Made by a program: the position numbers and the translations under genes. The notes under the pieces are model-generated. The model had not been told where the DNA came from. It did not search any database and saw nothing but the letters and a program-made list of their open reading frames with translations. Positions 1 through 9,102 of a DNA stretch of 64,000 bases are shown piece after piece (positions within the stretch are counted from its first letter, which is position 1; the number at the start of each line of letters is the position of its first letter). Source of the DNA: Granulicella tundricola MP5ACTX9 (GTDB lineage: Bacteria > Acidobacteriota > Terriglobia > Terriglobales > Acidobacteriaceae). The stretch covers positions 2,418,001 to 2,482,000 of the forward strand of contig NC_015064.1 of NCBI RefSeq assembly GCF_000178975.2, read 5' to 3'.

Positions 1-625
1 GAATCGGGATCTTCTCATCCGAGATCATCGCCAGAATGATCAGCAGCTCCACCGGCGTCTGCGGATAGTCGGTCTCATCCATCGAAACCTCAGGCACAAA
101 CCGCCCCACACCCTTATTCTCCACCAGCAGCCGATAGATCTCGCCGGCATGCTTCACAGCCGCCAGAAACTTATTCGCAACGCCTTCTACAAACGCCTTA
201 TCCGTCTTGAACGGCTCAGTAATCTTCGGAATCACAACCTCACCCACCAGCTCCGGATGATTATGGATGAACTGCGTCACATCCTCAGGCTTAGCCGGCT
301 GACCGATCAGGTCCGCCACATCCAGCGTGAAGAAGTCGCAAGGATCGAGAAACCGCTGCACCGTCTTCAGATTGATATGATCCGCATCCAGGAAGTAAGG
401 CTTCGTCCAGCCCAGCTCCTTCACCGCCGCATCCGCAGCCAGCCGCGTCGCACTCGGCTCCGAGCCAATAATCATGTGCTCACGATTCGACTTGTTCCAC
501 ACCGGCACAACCTCAACCCCAGCATCTGCCGCCATGATGCAAGCCTGCAACTGCGCCTTAGCCTGATGCGCAAAACGGTCGCCAACGCCAACCGAAAATC
601 TGGGAAGCTTCAAATCGTCACTCAT
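1..625 (-). CDS. uxaE: tagaturonate epimerase family protein (partial, 3' end outside window)
   Basis: About 208 N-terminal residues are visible; the gene runs off the left edge. The start ATG (623-625) gives MSDDLKLPRFSVGVGDRF, followed by a HQAKAQLQA stretch and PVWNKSNREH, which I recognise as the opening of the UxaE (D-tagaturonate 3-epimerase) family. UxaE converts D-tagaturonate to D-fructuronate in the cytoplasm, joining the galacturonate and glucuronate branches. It lies 115 bp downstream of a LarA-type racemase homologue and near uxaC on the same strand, consistent with a hexuronate catabolic cluster. The family call comes from recalled sequence similarity; catalytic metal ligands further on cannot be checked because the C-terminus is missing. 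Confidence 0.82.
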   Translation of the reverse strand, partial: MSDDLKLPRFSVGVGDRFAHQAKAQLQACIMAADAGVEVVPVWNKSNREHMIIGSEPSATRLAADAAVKELGWTKPYFLDADHINLKTVQRFLDPCDFFTLDVADLIGQPAKPEDVTQFIHNHPELVGEVVIPKITEPFKTDKAFVEGVANKFLAAVKHAGEIYRLLVENKGVGRFVPEVSMDETDYPQTPVELLIILAMISDEKIPI

Positions 626-740
626 CGTTTCTCCATGTCTCAACGCGCCGCTTCAGCGACACATTGGTTCTACCACTTCAACGTCCCCAAGCATACTCAC
701 TCCCACCCACAACCGGCAAATCCGCCGCCGCGCCGGTCAG

Positions 741-2018
741 TTAGTCCTTGAAACGCCCTTCATAAGCCCACAACCCCAGCCCTGGGTTAGAGATAAAGAA
801 GATCTCCTCCCCATCCACTACATTCCACCCATCCACCAGCTTCTCCGGGTCATACTTTGCCGTGTACGTCGCCAGATCCCCATACGCAAAGTGAACCCCT
901 TCGATCTCCTCCTGCGTCAGGTGCCCCGGACAGTACCGTATCGTGAACCGCCACTCACTCGACCCATGAATCAGGTGCGCCGCCGCGCTCAGGTTCGCCG
1001 CCAGCTCCGCATCCTCCTTCACCGCGTCGAGCGTCGCCGGCGTCCCACAGTACCCATACCGCCGGATCAGCGTATCGATCGCCGCATCCTCACCAAACTC
1101 ATGCACCCCCGGAGCCAGCACAATCAACTCCGCATCATCCGCCAGCGCCATCCGCGTCCTGTACACGCTCTTATTCCCCAGCCAGGTCGACCGGAACTCC
1201 TGCGGATCAAGAAACACCACCGCCTTCTTGATCTCGCGATCCATCATCAGAAAATTGCACTTCAAACTCAGCGCCGCAGCCAGCTCAAACGCCTGGTCAT
1301 CATCCGAGATGTAAAGCCCCCGCATCACCAGCTTGCCCGCCGCATTCTTGTTCACCACCGTCTGCACATAAACGATCTGCGGCAGCTCATTCGTAAAGTG
1401 CGCGCTTGCATAGTTCAGCACCCGCCGAACCGGCGTATCCGCCCGCCCCATCATGCGTTCCATCCCGTACACCGCCCCCAGGAAGTGCGAGCGATGAATC
1501 CCCATCACCCCGCCCGTCCCCACAAAGATATTCTTGGACCCATTCGCAAACCCCACCACCTCATGCGGCACCACCTGCCCAATCGAGAGGATCAGGTCAT
1601 GCCCGCCATCCCGCAGCAGCTTATTCACCTGCGCCGGCCACGTATAGTCGAGCTTCCCCTCCGACACATCAGCCATGAACTCACCCGGAACCTCACCCAG
1701 CGTCACGATATCGTTCCGCCAGTCATGCACCCGGAACAGCTCTCGCGGAGTAGCCCCAAACATCGTCGAGATCTCCGCATCCGTCATCGGCTTATGCGTC
1801 CCCAGCGCCGGCAGCACATCCACCAGCCTGTCGCCGTAGTAAGCCGACGCCATCTCCGTCAGCATCCCACTCTTCGAGTGCATCCGCGTAAAGTCCGGCG
1901 GCACCGCCAGCACCCGCTTCCGCTCCCCCAGCATTCCCAGCGCGCTGAACAAACCATCGCGAATCTCAGCTTCCGACAACTCAGTCTCAGGCGATCCCAC
2001 ACTAAAAAATAAACTCAT
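741..2018 (-). CDS. LarA-family nickel-dependent hydroxyacid racemase/epimerase homologue
   Basis: The protein has 425 residues, the usual LarA (DUF2088) length. It has the LarA landmarks: GTHKPMT (His75), HEVVGFANGSKNIFVG (His152 and Lys162, the counterparts of the catalytic His and the Lys that anchors the nickel-pincer nucleotide in lactate racemase), then GIHRSH. LarA homologues include racemases and at least one aldonate 2-epimerase acting on D-gluconate. Sitting between uxaE and uxaC, this copy is more likely to act on a sugar acid (for example an aldonate such as mannonate/gluconate) than on lactate; that is inference. The cofactor needs LarB, LarC and LarE, none of which is in the window. 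Start ATG 2016-2018. Confidence 0.8.
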   Translation of the reverse strand: MSLFFSVGSPETELSEAEIRDGLFSALGMLGERKRVLAVPPDFTRMHSKSGMLTEMASAYYGDRLVDVLPALGTHKPMTDAEISTMFGATPRELFRVHDWRNDIVTLGEVPGEFMADVSEGKLDYTWPAQVNKLLRDGGHDLILSIGQVVPHEVVGFANGSKNIFVGTGGVMGIHRSHFLGAVYGMERMMGRADTPVRRVLNYASAHFTNELPQIVYVQTVVNKNAAGKLVMRGLYISDDDQAFELAAALSLKCNFLMMDREIKKAVVFLDPQEFRSTWLGNKSVYRTRMALADDAELIVLAPGVHEFGEDAAIDTLIRRYGYCGTPATLDAVKEDAELAANLSAAAHLIHGSSEWRFTIRYCPGHLTQEEIEGVHFAYGDLATYTAKYDPEKLVDGWNVVDGEEIFFISNPGLGLWAYEGRFKD

Positions 2019-2359
2019 AGCCTTCCATCCTAAACCGGTGGTAACCTGCCGTCATGAAACGTCCACTCAGCCGTAATCGCCGCATAGCCGTCGCCTGCGC
2101 CTCCGGCTGCACCATCGTCGCGACAGGACCGGTGCTTCTTGGCGTGACCGCCGCACACTCCGGAATATCCGACTTCGCGCGCGGCGCTCGATCGGGTTCA
2201 GTCTCATCACCGCAGTCGCTCTCCTCGCAGTTTCCATGATGTTCCAGAAGCGCGACCTCGCCTCATGCTCTGAATGATTTGCCACTGCCTCAGCGCAACT
2301 TCAGCAATACAAACCAGCTTTGTTTGACATCATGATGTCTTAAGTGAAAGCATCCTGAT
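2019..2359. other. intergenic stretch, possible remnant of a small membrane gene
   Basis: No convincing intact gene. A 61-codon plus-strand frame begins at ATG 2054 but its C-terminal half looks random. In another plus-strand frame, about 2200-2275 reads as a good membrane helix (FSLITAVALLAVSMMF) followed by a stop. The two halves in different frames could be one decayed small membrane-protein gene. The stretch also holds the palindrome at 2326-2339 just ahead of vapB. Confidence 0.3.
2326..2339. promoter_or_regulatory. perfect 14-bp palindrome, likely VapB operator
   Basis: GACATCATGATGTC is an exact palindrome ending 20 bp before the vapB start codon; a looser copy of the half-site (CATCCTGATG) follows at 2351-2360. 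VapB-VapC complexes usually repress their own promoter through such inverted repeats, so an autoregulatory operator is the natural reading. Binding itself is inferred. Confidence 0.55.
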
Positions 2360-2605
2360 GTGCGAACTACTCTGACCATCGACGACGATGTGGCCGCATT
2401 GCTTCAGAAGGAACTTCGCCGCTCCGGCGAACCGCTCAAGCAGGCCGTCAACCGCCTCCTGCGGGCAGGCCTGTATCAGGCGGCTACGCCCATGAAATCG
2501 AAGCCTTTCAAGGTGCGGCCGTTCGATGCGTCGCTTCCCACAGAGTGGACCTCCGGCAGCATACAGCAACTTCTTGACATAGCGGAAGGTCTTGAACGCC
2601 AGTGA
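2360..2605 (+). CDS. vapB: VapB-type antitoxin
   Basis: An 81-residue protein starting at GTG. It opens with RTTLTIDDDVAALLQKE, a ribbon-helix-helix DNA-binding strand and helix typical of VapB/DUF2191 antitoxins. The C-terminal half (residues 50-81) is the likely disordered toxin-wrapping tail. Its stop overlaps the toxin start by 4 bp (GTGA), the usual translational coupling of such pairs. Role: neutralise the adjacent PIN-domain toxin and autorepress. The pair sits on the opposite strand to the surrounding hexuronate genes, suggesting it arrived as a module. Confidence 0.8.
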   Translation: MRTTLTIDDDVAALLQKELRRSGEPLKQAVNRLLRAGLYQAATPMKSKPFKVRPFDASLPTEWTSGSIQQLLDIAEGLERQ

Positions 2606-3033
2606 TCGTCCTGGACGCAAACCTCCTGCTCTACGCCTACACCGCTCGTTCGAGCTTCCACCAGCCCGCACGGTCCTACCTCGACCACATCTTCAGTGAT
2701 ACTTCGGAGTCCATTGGCATACCCATCCAATGCGCCACCGCGTTTCTTCGACTGATCACAAACCCCGCCGTCACCGGCGCTCGTATCGCAATGGATGACG
2801 CAATCGCTCGCGTCGAAGAGTGGCAGGCACTTCCCCATGTGCGCATCCTCTATCCCGGCGAAGAACACTGGCAGTTCCTCAAAACCGTCACCAGGAATGG
2901 CCATGCAACCGGAGACCTCATCGCCGATGCTGCCATCGCGGCCTTCGCACTCGAGTACGGCGCGGTCGTCCACTCCAACGACCGCGACTTCGCCCGCTTC
3001 TCCAGTATCCGCTGGCATAACCCTCTGGCCTGA
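2602..3033 (+). CDS. vapC: VapC-type PIN-domain toxin (ribonuclease)
   Basis: The 143-residue protein begins MIVLDANLLLYAY, the PIN N-terminal strand with the first catalytic aspartate (Asp5), and ends with DLIADAAIAAFALEYG and SNDRDFARF, which carry the later acidic residues of the Mg2+ site. PIN toxins cut RNA, often tRNA. The start is the GTG overlapping the antitoxin stop. The stop is immediately adjacent to the convergent uxaC stop (3034), so no spacer separates the genes. Target RNA cannot be told from sequence. Confidence 0.82.
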   Translation: MIVLDANLLLYAYTARSSFHQPARSYLDHIFSDTSESIGIPIQCATAFLRLITNPAVTGARIAMDDAIARVEEWQALPHVRILYPGEEHWQFLKTVTRNGHATGDLIADAAIAAFALEYGAVVHSNDRDFARFSSIRWHNPLA

Positions 3034-4443
3034 TTACAGCCGATAAGCCTTCTTCACCAGGTTCACCGTCAGATCCTGAATCAGTTCAAACGCCTCATCC
3101 TCATCCAGCCGATGTTCCGCAACCAGCCGTCCCAGGAACGCCGCATCCACACGCCGCGCCACGTCATGCCGAGCCGGAATCGATAACAACGCCCGCGTAT
3201 CGTCGTTGAATCCAACCGTGTTGTAGAACCCAGCCGTCTCCGTAGCCTGCTCCCTGAACCGCATCATCCCCTCAGGCGAGTCGTGGAACCACCAGCTCGG
3301 TCCCAGCCTCAAACAAGGATAGTGCCCCGCCAGCGGAGCCAATTCCCTGCTGTACGACGTCTCATCCAGCGTAAACAGGATGAACGTAAAGTTAGCCTCG
3401 TTGCCATACTTGTTCAGCAGCGGCCGCAGTGACCGCACATACTCCGTCGGCGAAGGAATATCCGCGCCCTTATCCCGCCCAAACTTCTCATAGACATTCA
3501 GGTTGTGGTTCCGCACGCTGCCCGGATGAAGCTGCATCGTCAGTCCATCCTCGACGCTCATCCCCGCCAGCTCCGTCAGCATCTGCGCCTGGAACAGCTC
3601 CACATCGCCCGCCTGCATCTTGCCCGCGAACACCCGCTCATACAGCCGCCCAGCCTCATCCGCCGGCAGGTCCGCAGTCATGGCCGTCAGGTGCCCATGA
3701 TCGGTCGCCGTAGCGCCCATGCTCTTGAAGAACGCCCGCCGCGACCTTAGCGCATTCAGATACCCCTTGAAGTTCGAGACATCCTCACCCGTCATCTCGC
3801 CCAGCTTCTGCAGGTTCTCCTTGAACCCGATGAACTCCGCATCCACCACGCTGTCCGGCCGGAACGTAGGCACCACCCGCCCCTTCCAGCCCGACTCCTT
3901 GATCTGCGCATGAAACTTCAGCGGATCGGTCGCCGCATCCGTCGTAGCCAGCACCTCGATATTGAACTGCTCGAACAGCGCGCGCGGCAGAAACTCCGGT
4001 GTCTTCAGCGCCTTGTCGATCGTCTCGTAGTACTCATCCGCATTCTTCTCGCTCAGCCGTTCCGTAAACCCAAACAGCGTTGAAAACGAGTGATCCAGCC
4101 ACAGCCGCGTAGGCGTACCGCGAAACAAAAAGTAGTTCTTGGCAAAGATCCGCCACGCCTCCCGCGGATCGACCCCCACCGAAGCATCCCCCTTCACCCC
4201 AGCCTGCGGCACCCCCAGTGACTCCAGCGAGATCCCCTGCGAATAAAGCATCCGAAAAATATAGTGATCCGGCTGCAGAAACAGAGCCGTCGGATTCGCA
4301 AACGGCTTGTTCTCCGCAAACCATTGCGGATCGGTATGCCCATGCGGCGAGATGATCGGCGCATCCTTGATCGTCTCGTACAGCTTCACTGCAATCGCGC
4401 GCGCCGCGCCATCCGCCGGAAAAAGCCTGTGCTCATGCAACAT
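3034..4443 (-). CDS. uxaC: glucuronate isomerase (uronate isomerase)
   Basis: 469 residues from the preferred ATG at 4441-4443 (MLHEHRLFPADG); an upstream in-frame start adds 20 unconserved residues. The N-terminus ISPHGHTDPQWF carries the HxH metal motif of the amidohydrolase-like UxaC fold, and LRLGPSWWFHDSPEGM is a family signature. It interconverts D-glucuronate/D-fructuronate and D-galacturonate/D-tagaturonate in the cytoplasm. Together with UxaE and the porin it forms a hexuronate-use cluster. Length and motifs match the family; function is confident. Confidence 0.95.
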   Translation of the reverse strand: MLHEHRLFPADGAARAIAVKLYETIKDAPIISPHGHTDPQWFAENKPFANPTALFLQPDHYIFRMLYSQGISLESLGVPQAGVKGDASVGVDPREAWRIFAKNYFLFRGTPTRLWLDHSFSTLFGFTERLSEKNADEYYETIDKALKTPEFLPRALFEQFNIEVLATTDAATDPLKFHAQIKESGWKGRVVPTFRPDSVVDAEFIGFKENLQKLGEMTGEDVSNFKGYLNALRSRRAFFKSMGATATDHGHLTAMTADLPADEAGRLYERVFAGKMQAGDVELFQAQMLTELAGMSVEDGLTMQLHPGSVRNHNLNVYEKFGRDKGADIPSPTEYVRSLRPLLNKYGNEANFTFILFTLDETSYSRELAPLAGHYPCLRLGPSWWFHDSPEGMMRFREQATETAGFYNTVGFNDDTRALLSIPARHDVARRVDAAFLGRLVAEHRLDEDEAFELIQDLTVNLVKKAYRL

Positions 4444-4519
4444 ACGTCCACCATCCTTGATCGTTCGATCTATCAACCTAAGCAGCCTAACAAATTGGAC
4501 CAACCACTGACACCTTCCG

Positions 4520-4556
4520 CAAAAAGAAAAGAGGCACCCGATCCACCGGATGCCTC
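4520..4556 (-). terminator. Rho-independent terminator of the porin gene
   Basis: Read on the minus strand, GAGGCATCCGG pairs with CGGGTGCCTC (4531-4556) and is followed by a run TTTTCTTTTT (4520-4530), 20-odd bases after the porin stop at 4580. Confidence 0.8.
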
Positions 4557-4579
4557 TCCCCTTTCAGATCAACCACGGT

Positions 4580-6604
4580 CTACGGAATGTAGTAACGCAT
4601 CCCGACGTGGATCATGTTGTTGGTCGCATGAGCAGCCGTGAACTGCGCCGACGTCGTCCCAAAGGTGCCGCTCAACAGGCCCTCCCAGCTCGTCCGCTGC
4701 AGGTAGCTGTAGGTCGCCTGGTACTGCAGACGCCCGTACTTGGGGCTGTTGACGACCTTGTACGTGAAGCCGATCATCCCTTCCTGCACATTCTTGGTCG
4801 GAGAAGCGCAGGTGCCGACCGTCCCGGGAGCGCCGTTCACGCCACCCGTTCCGCCAACGCCAGTCGTCGGAATCGTCAGCGTATTGCAGCCCGAGTCGTT
4901 GGCATTCAGCACGCCATAACCTGTCAGCACGCCCGCCGGGCTCGTGTAGACCGTCCGCTGGTTGTACTCGTAGCCGTAGTAGCCATAGACATCCAGCTTC
5001 TTCGTCGGGTGCGTCTCCAGCGAGAACATCCCGTGGTAGTTGTGAATCGGAGCCAGCGTGCCATCCGGATGCACCGTCACGTCACCAAGCTGAGACGACC
5101 CATACCGCGCCGTCCCATCTCCAGCCATCGCCTGCACAGCGATATCCGCATACTTGCTCGGTGAAACCCGCGCACTGCCAAACACGCCGCCGCCCGTCTT
5201 TGTATTCTTCAGCAGGTTGGACGAGACGCTGTTCGTCGTTCCATTGGCATTCAACACCAGCGGAGCATACGCATCGCGGAAGAACCGGGCCAATCCGCCA
5301 AGTTCCACATGCCCATACTTGTTATCGAACGCCACCTTCGCGATGATGTCCGGAGCCACGTCGTTCGTATACGTCGCCAGGTCGCCGCCGCTCGTTCCAG
5401 CCGCGCCCGTCGCACCCGTACCGCCAGCGTTCAGAAGACCGCCGCTCGTACCCACGCCGCCGAAGATAAAGTTGGCAGGAGCATTAGCGGTCGTACCCAA
5501 CTGAATCTGAGCCTGTTCCGCAGCAATCGCCACGGTCACAGCGCCCTTGGTCGCATCGCCGAAGCGCCGCTGCAACCGGATACCAGGCTGACGAGCCCAG
5601 CTATAACCGACCATGTACTGAGGATCGACCGTATTCGGCAGCTTCTCCGTCCGAACATCCGTGCCCTTACCATCCTCCGTCACCAGCGACCACGTCTGAC
5701 CGCCCGTCACAGCAAATCCACCCTGCGTCTCAGCCTTGCCCCAGAACTGGCGCTGACGAAGCGTATAGCTATTGGACTGGTTCTCGTTGGAAGTCGTACC
5801 CGCACTTAGGAAGTCAGCCTCAAAGTATCCCGAAAGCTTGTACTTCCCAGCATTCCCTTCAAACAACCCACCCAGGCGGCTCTGCCGACCGGACAGATTG
5901 AACTCGCTGATATGCGCCTCGTTCGAACCCGGATAAGGAGTCGTATTGAACGGTGTATTGATATCCGAGTTGATCGAACGCTGCCGCCAAACGCCTTCCA
6001 GCGCGAAGAACGCAACCGGCGTAATCGTCACACCCTTGTAGTGGATCGCCAGCGGGCTGTCGATCTTCTCCTGCAGCTCAACCTTGTTCGCGCTGATCGT
6101 CTGCGCCAGACCCACATTCGTCGTCTGCAGATCACTCACGTTCGACTTCAAAGCCTGTACCTGGTCAGACGTCGCCTGCACCGTCGAGCTAACGCTCTGC
6201 GCCTGCTGCGTCGCCGCCTGCGCCTGTGTCTCGGCGTTAGCAGCCGTCTGCTGAGCCTGCACCAGCGCCGCATCCTTAGCCGCGTTCGCAGCCGTCAACG
6301 CATCGATCTGCGCCTGCTGCGCCGTCTGCCGCTCCTTCAACTCACGGATCTCTCGAGCCGTAGCGCTCTCCACCGGAGCCTTCGCACCCTTACGCACAAC
6401 CCGCTTGCGGCTCGTATGCTTCACGCCGGTCGACGTACCCTCACTCACAACCGTATCCGTCGCACCGTTCTTGCGATGGATCACCGTCGTCTTGGTCTGA
6501 CCTGGCGCAACCTTGACCGTCTTCGTCTCGGACGTCTGGGCCATCATCGGCAGCGTGCCTACCATCAGCATCGCAGCCATCGCCGCCTTCATCTGCTTCG
6601 TCAT
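4580..6604 (-). CDS. outer-membrane porin with N-terminal coiled coil (DcaP/OprP-like)
   Basis: About 674 residues. The first possible ATG (6614-6616) is itself part of the ribosome site: AGGAG lies inside its first codons and is correctly spaced for the ATG at 6602-6604, so that start is preferred. A signal peptide ends near MMAQT. Then comes a basic, Ser/Thr-rich stretch, a coiled coil (about residues 85-180; ELKERQTAQQAQIDAL, repeated A/Q heptads), and a beta-barrel domain with alternating aromatic strands ending in a terminal aromatic residue (MIHVGMRYYIP). The architecture resembles coiled-coil trimeric porins such as DcaP. By position it may admit hexuronates or oligouronides; the substrate is inferred only. 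A strong terminator follows. Confidence 0.72.
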   Translation of the reverse strand: MTKQMKAAMAAMLMVGTLPMMAQTSETKTVKVAPGQTKTTVIHRKNGATDTVVSEGTSTGVKHTSRKRVVRKGAKAPVESATAREIRELKERQTAQQAQIDALTAANAAKDAALVQAQQTAANAETQAQAATQQAQSVSSTVQATSDQVQALKSNVSDLQTTNVGLAQTISANKVELQEKIDSPLAIHYKGVTITPVAFFALEGVWRQRSINSDINTPFNTTPYPGSNEAHISEFNLSGRQSRLGGLFEGNAGKYKLSGYFEADFLSAGTTSNENQSNSYTLRQRQFWGKAETQGGFAVTGGQTWSLVTEDGKGTDVRTEKLPNTVDPQYMVGYSWARQPGIRLQRRFGDATKGAVTVAIAAEQAQIQLGTTANAPANFIFGGVGTSGGLLNAGGTGATGAAGTSGGDLATYTNDVAPDIIAKVAFDNKYGHVELGGLARFFRDAYAPLVLNANGTTNSVSSNLLKNTKTGGGVFGSARVSPSKYADIAVQAMAGDGTARYGSSQLGDVTVHPDGTLAPIHNYHGMFSLETHPTKKLDVYGYYGYEYNQRTVYTSPAGVLTGYGVLNANDSGCNTLTIPTTGVGGTGGVNGAPGTVGTCASPTKNVQEGMIGFTYKVVNSPKYGRLQYQATYSYLQRTSWEGLLSGTFGTTSAQFTAAHATNNMIHVGMRYYIP

Positions 6605-6840
6605 GGAACTCCTCATAGTCGATACACAAGGCAGGACAACAAAACACCTCAGGACTGGCCCCGATTGGCCGCTCTGAAAATTCGTCTCTGCTCTTTGTCC
6701 TCATGCTCCCAAAGCTGTGTGAACACACGAAGAAATTGGGGCAATATTCACCGCCTATTGACAATGTGACCGGCGTAACTTCAATCCAACAGAGGTGGTT
6801 ACCGGCGCACCGTTAGGTCATCCTGGTTTACCCTCTCTTC

Positions 6841-9039
6841 ATGCGCCTTTCCCGCCTCGCCACCTGCGCCCTCTTCCTTCTGCCGAGCCTCGCCTTCTCC
6901 CAAACCCTCCACCTCATCCCCATGCCGCGCGAGGTCCACGCCTCCACAGACGTACCCCTAGCCCAGGGCATCCGCATCACCACTTCTACGCAAGATCCAG
7001 AAGACCGCTTCACAGCCGAGGACCTCACCACCTCCCTCGCCGCCCGTGCCATCCCCACCTCCGGCCCCTTCACCATTAACCTCACCCGCACCCAGTCCCT
7101 CCCGGAAGAGATGAAGCTTGAGGGCTACACCATCACCCCCGGCCAAAACTCCATCACACTCGCCGCCGCCTCGTCGGCCGGCCTCTTCTACGCCGCCCAG
7201 ACCCTCAAGCAGCTCATCGAGCACGATGGCTCCGCCGCCGTCCTCCACCTCGCCACCATCAAGGACTGGCCCGCCATGCGTTACCGCGGCTACCAGGACG
7301 ACCTCTCCCGCGGCCCCATCTCCACCCTCGAATACGAAAAGAAGATGATCCGCACCATGGCCTCCTACAAGGTCAACCTCTTCTCCCCTTACTTTGAAGA
7401 GACCCAGCAATACGCCTCCAACCCCACCATGGCCATCCCCGGCGCGTCCATGTCCGCCGCCGACGCGCGCGAGCTAGTCGCCTACGCCACCAAATTCCAC
7501 GTCATGGTCGTCCCCGACCAGGAAGCCTTCGGCCACCTCCACCACAATCTCCTCTACGAGCAGTACCAGCCCCTCGCCGAAACCCCGCACGGCACCGCCC
7601 TCGCCCCCGGCCAGCCCGGCTCCCTGGCCCTCATCCACCAGATGTTCGGTGAGCTCGCCGCCCTCTACCCCAGCCCCTTCCTCCACATCGGTGCGGACGA
7701 AACCGTAGACCTCGGCGTAGGCCAGACCAAATCCGCCGTAGACACCCAGGGCCTCGGCCCCGTCTACCTCAACTTCCTCCAGAAGATCGTCACCGACCTT
7801 CAGCCCCTCAACCGCCGCATCCTCTTCTGGGGTGACATCGCCCAGACCATCGTCCAGGGCAAGACCGCCTACGGCTCCGTCGGCGCACCCGGCAACGATC
7901 ACCCTGACCCGGACCTTATCAAAAACCTCCCCGCCTCCTTCAAGAAGGGCACCATCGCCGTAGCCTGGTGGTACAACCCCAACCCACGCGGCGGCTTCTC
8001 CAAGTTCCTCACCCCCTTCACAGACGCAGGCATCGAGACCTGGGTCGCCACCGGCGTCAATAGCTGGTCCCGCATCTTCCCCAACAACAACGACGCCCTC
8101 GCCAACATCCAGCAGTTCACCCTCGAAGGCCAGCGCCAGCACTCCACCGGCCAGCTCAACACCATCTGGTATGACGATGGTGAAGCCCTCGCCAACGGCA
8201 ACTGGTACGGTCTCCTCTTCGGAGCCGAAGCAGCATGGCACCAGGGCGAGGCCAGCATCCCCGCCTTCGAGCAGAGCTACGCCCAGGTCTTCCACGGAGA
8301 CGCCACCGGCAAGCTCAACGAAGCCCAGCTTGAACTCATGGAATGCCACCGCATCCTCCGCGATCAGGCCCACGTAGGCGATGGCTCAACCGGCATCTTC
8401 TGGAGCGATCCCTGGAGCAAGGACGGCCAGCCCAACGCCGCCAAGATCCGCCCTTACGTCCATGACCTCCGCATGCACGCCGAGCACGCCCTCACCCTCA
8501 TAGCCCAGGCCCGCGCCGCCGCCCCACCCCTTACAGTGGGTGCCCCACGTCTCGCTTCTGAGACGTGGGATCATGCCGCCTATGACCCACTCAACGCCTA
8601 CCCCTCCAACCCCACAGCCCTCCGCAACACAGACGCAATCGACGCCCTCGAACTAGGCGCACGTCGCTTCGACTTCATCGGCCTCAAGTTCCAGCTCTCC
8701 GATGAAATCATCCAGGGCTACAACCGAGCCCTCATCGCCCGCGCCAGCTCCGACCCCAAGCTCCACGCCACCACCGGACGCGAGATCGGAGACATCGCCA
8801 GCGGCGTCAACGGCCGCATCCGCGACCTCCGCGACAACTTCTCCCTCATCCGCGATCTCTACGAGCAGACCTGGCTCCGCTCCAACCGTCCGTACTCCCT
8901 CCGCCCGGTCCTCGAAAAGTACGACGCCAGCATTCAACTCTGGATCGCCCGCGGAGAAAAGTTCCGCTCCGCCCAGCGTCAATACGGCGAATCCAAAACC
9001 CTCCCCACTGCCTTCGATCTCGGCCTGCCCCCTCAGTAA
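6841..9039 (+). CDS. glycoside hydrolase family 20 beta-N-acetylhexosaminidase, secreted
   Basis: 732 residues with a signal peptide (cleavage near LAFS-QT). Residues 22-130 form the GH20b-type N-terminal alpha/beta domain (IPMPREV; AAQTLKQLI), followed by the TIM barrel with MRYRGYQDDLSRG and the catalytic Asp-Glu pair in HIGADETVDLG (Asp286-Glu287), which performs substrate-assisted hydrolysis of terminal GlcNAc/GalNAc. The protein is periplasmic or exported and should feed GlcNAc to NagA nearby. Odd feature: a palindromic repeat (8538-8569) is translated in frame as a GAPRLASETW linker near residue 570, between the barrel and the C-terminal helices. Confidence 0.9.
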   Translation: MRLSRLATCALFLLPSLAFSQTLHLIPMPREVHASTDVPLAQGIRITTSTQDPEDRFTAEDLTTSLAARAIPTSGPFTINLTRTQSLPEEMKLEGYTITPGQNSITLAAASSAGLFYAAQTLKQLIEHDGSAAVLHLATIKDWPAMRYRGYQDDLSRGPISTLEYEKKMIRTMASYKVNLFSPYFEETQQYASNPTMAIPGASMSAADARELVAYATKFHVMVVPDQEAFGHLHHNLLYEQYQPLAETPHGTALAPGQPGSLALIHQMFGELAALYPSPFLHIGADETVDLGVGQTKSAVDTQGLGPVYLNFLQKIVTDLQPLNRRILFWGDIAQTIVQGKTAYGSVGAPGNDHPDPDLIKNLPASFKKGTIAVAWWYNPNPRGGFSKFLTPFTDAGIETWVATGVNSWSRIFPNNNDALANIQQFTLEGQRQHSTGQLNTIWYDDGEALANGNWYGLLFGAEAAWHQGEASIPAFEQSYAQVFHGDATGKLNEAQLELMECHRILRDQAHVGDGSTGIFWSDPWSKDGQPNAAKIRPYVHDLRMHAEHALTLIAQARAAAPPLTVGAPRLASETWDHAAYDPLNAYPSNPTALRNTDAIDALELGARRFDFIGLKFQLSDEIIQGYNRALIARASSDPKLHATTGREIGDIASGVNGRIRDLRDNFSLIRDLYEQTWLRSNRPYSLRPVLEKYDASIQLWIARGEKFRSAQRQYGESKTLPTAFDLGLPPQ
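8538..8569 (+). repeat. palindromic repeat family A, inside the GH20 gene
   Basis: GGGTGCC followed by the stem CCCACGTCTC / GAGACGTGGG (8544-8553 and 8560-8569) around a GCTTCT loop. Close copies occur at 9812-9843 and 15696-15727 (same orientation) and 45803-45834 (opposite). The stem here differs by a compensating T/A pair from the C/G pair of the other copies. Confidence 0.85.
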
Positions 9040-9102
9040 CGGCACCCGTGTATCCTCATCCCGCACCCAAACGCGTCACAGCAAAACAGGAGAACGACAA
9101 AC

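Noticed and set aside
149..751. 200-codon plus-strand frame over uxaE
   Set aside because: Antisense shadow of the uxaE coding sequence with Arg/His-rich composition.
2054..2239. 61-codon plus-strand frame as a real gene
   Set aside because: The second half is not protein-like and the only convincing helix is in another frame; kept only as a possible remnant.
6758..6786. promoter with TTGACA for the GH20 gene
   Set aside because: The -35-like TTGACA is good, but the hexamer 17 bases later (TCAATC) is a poor -10.
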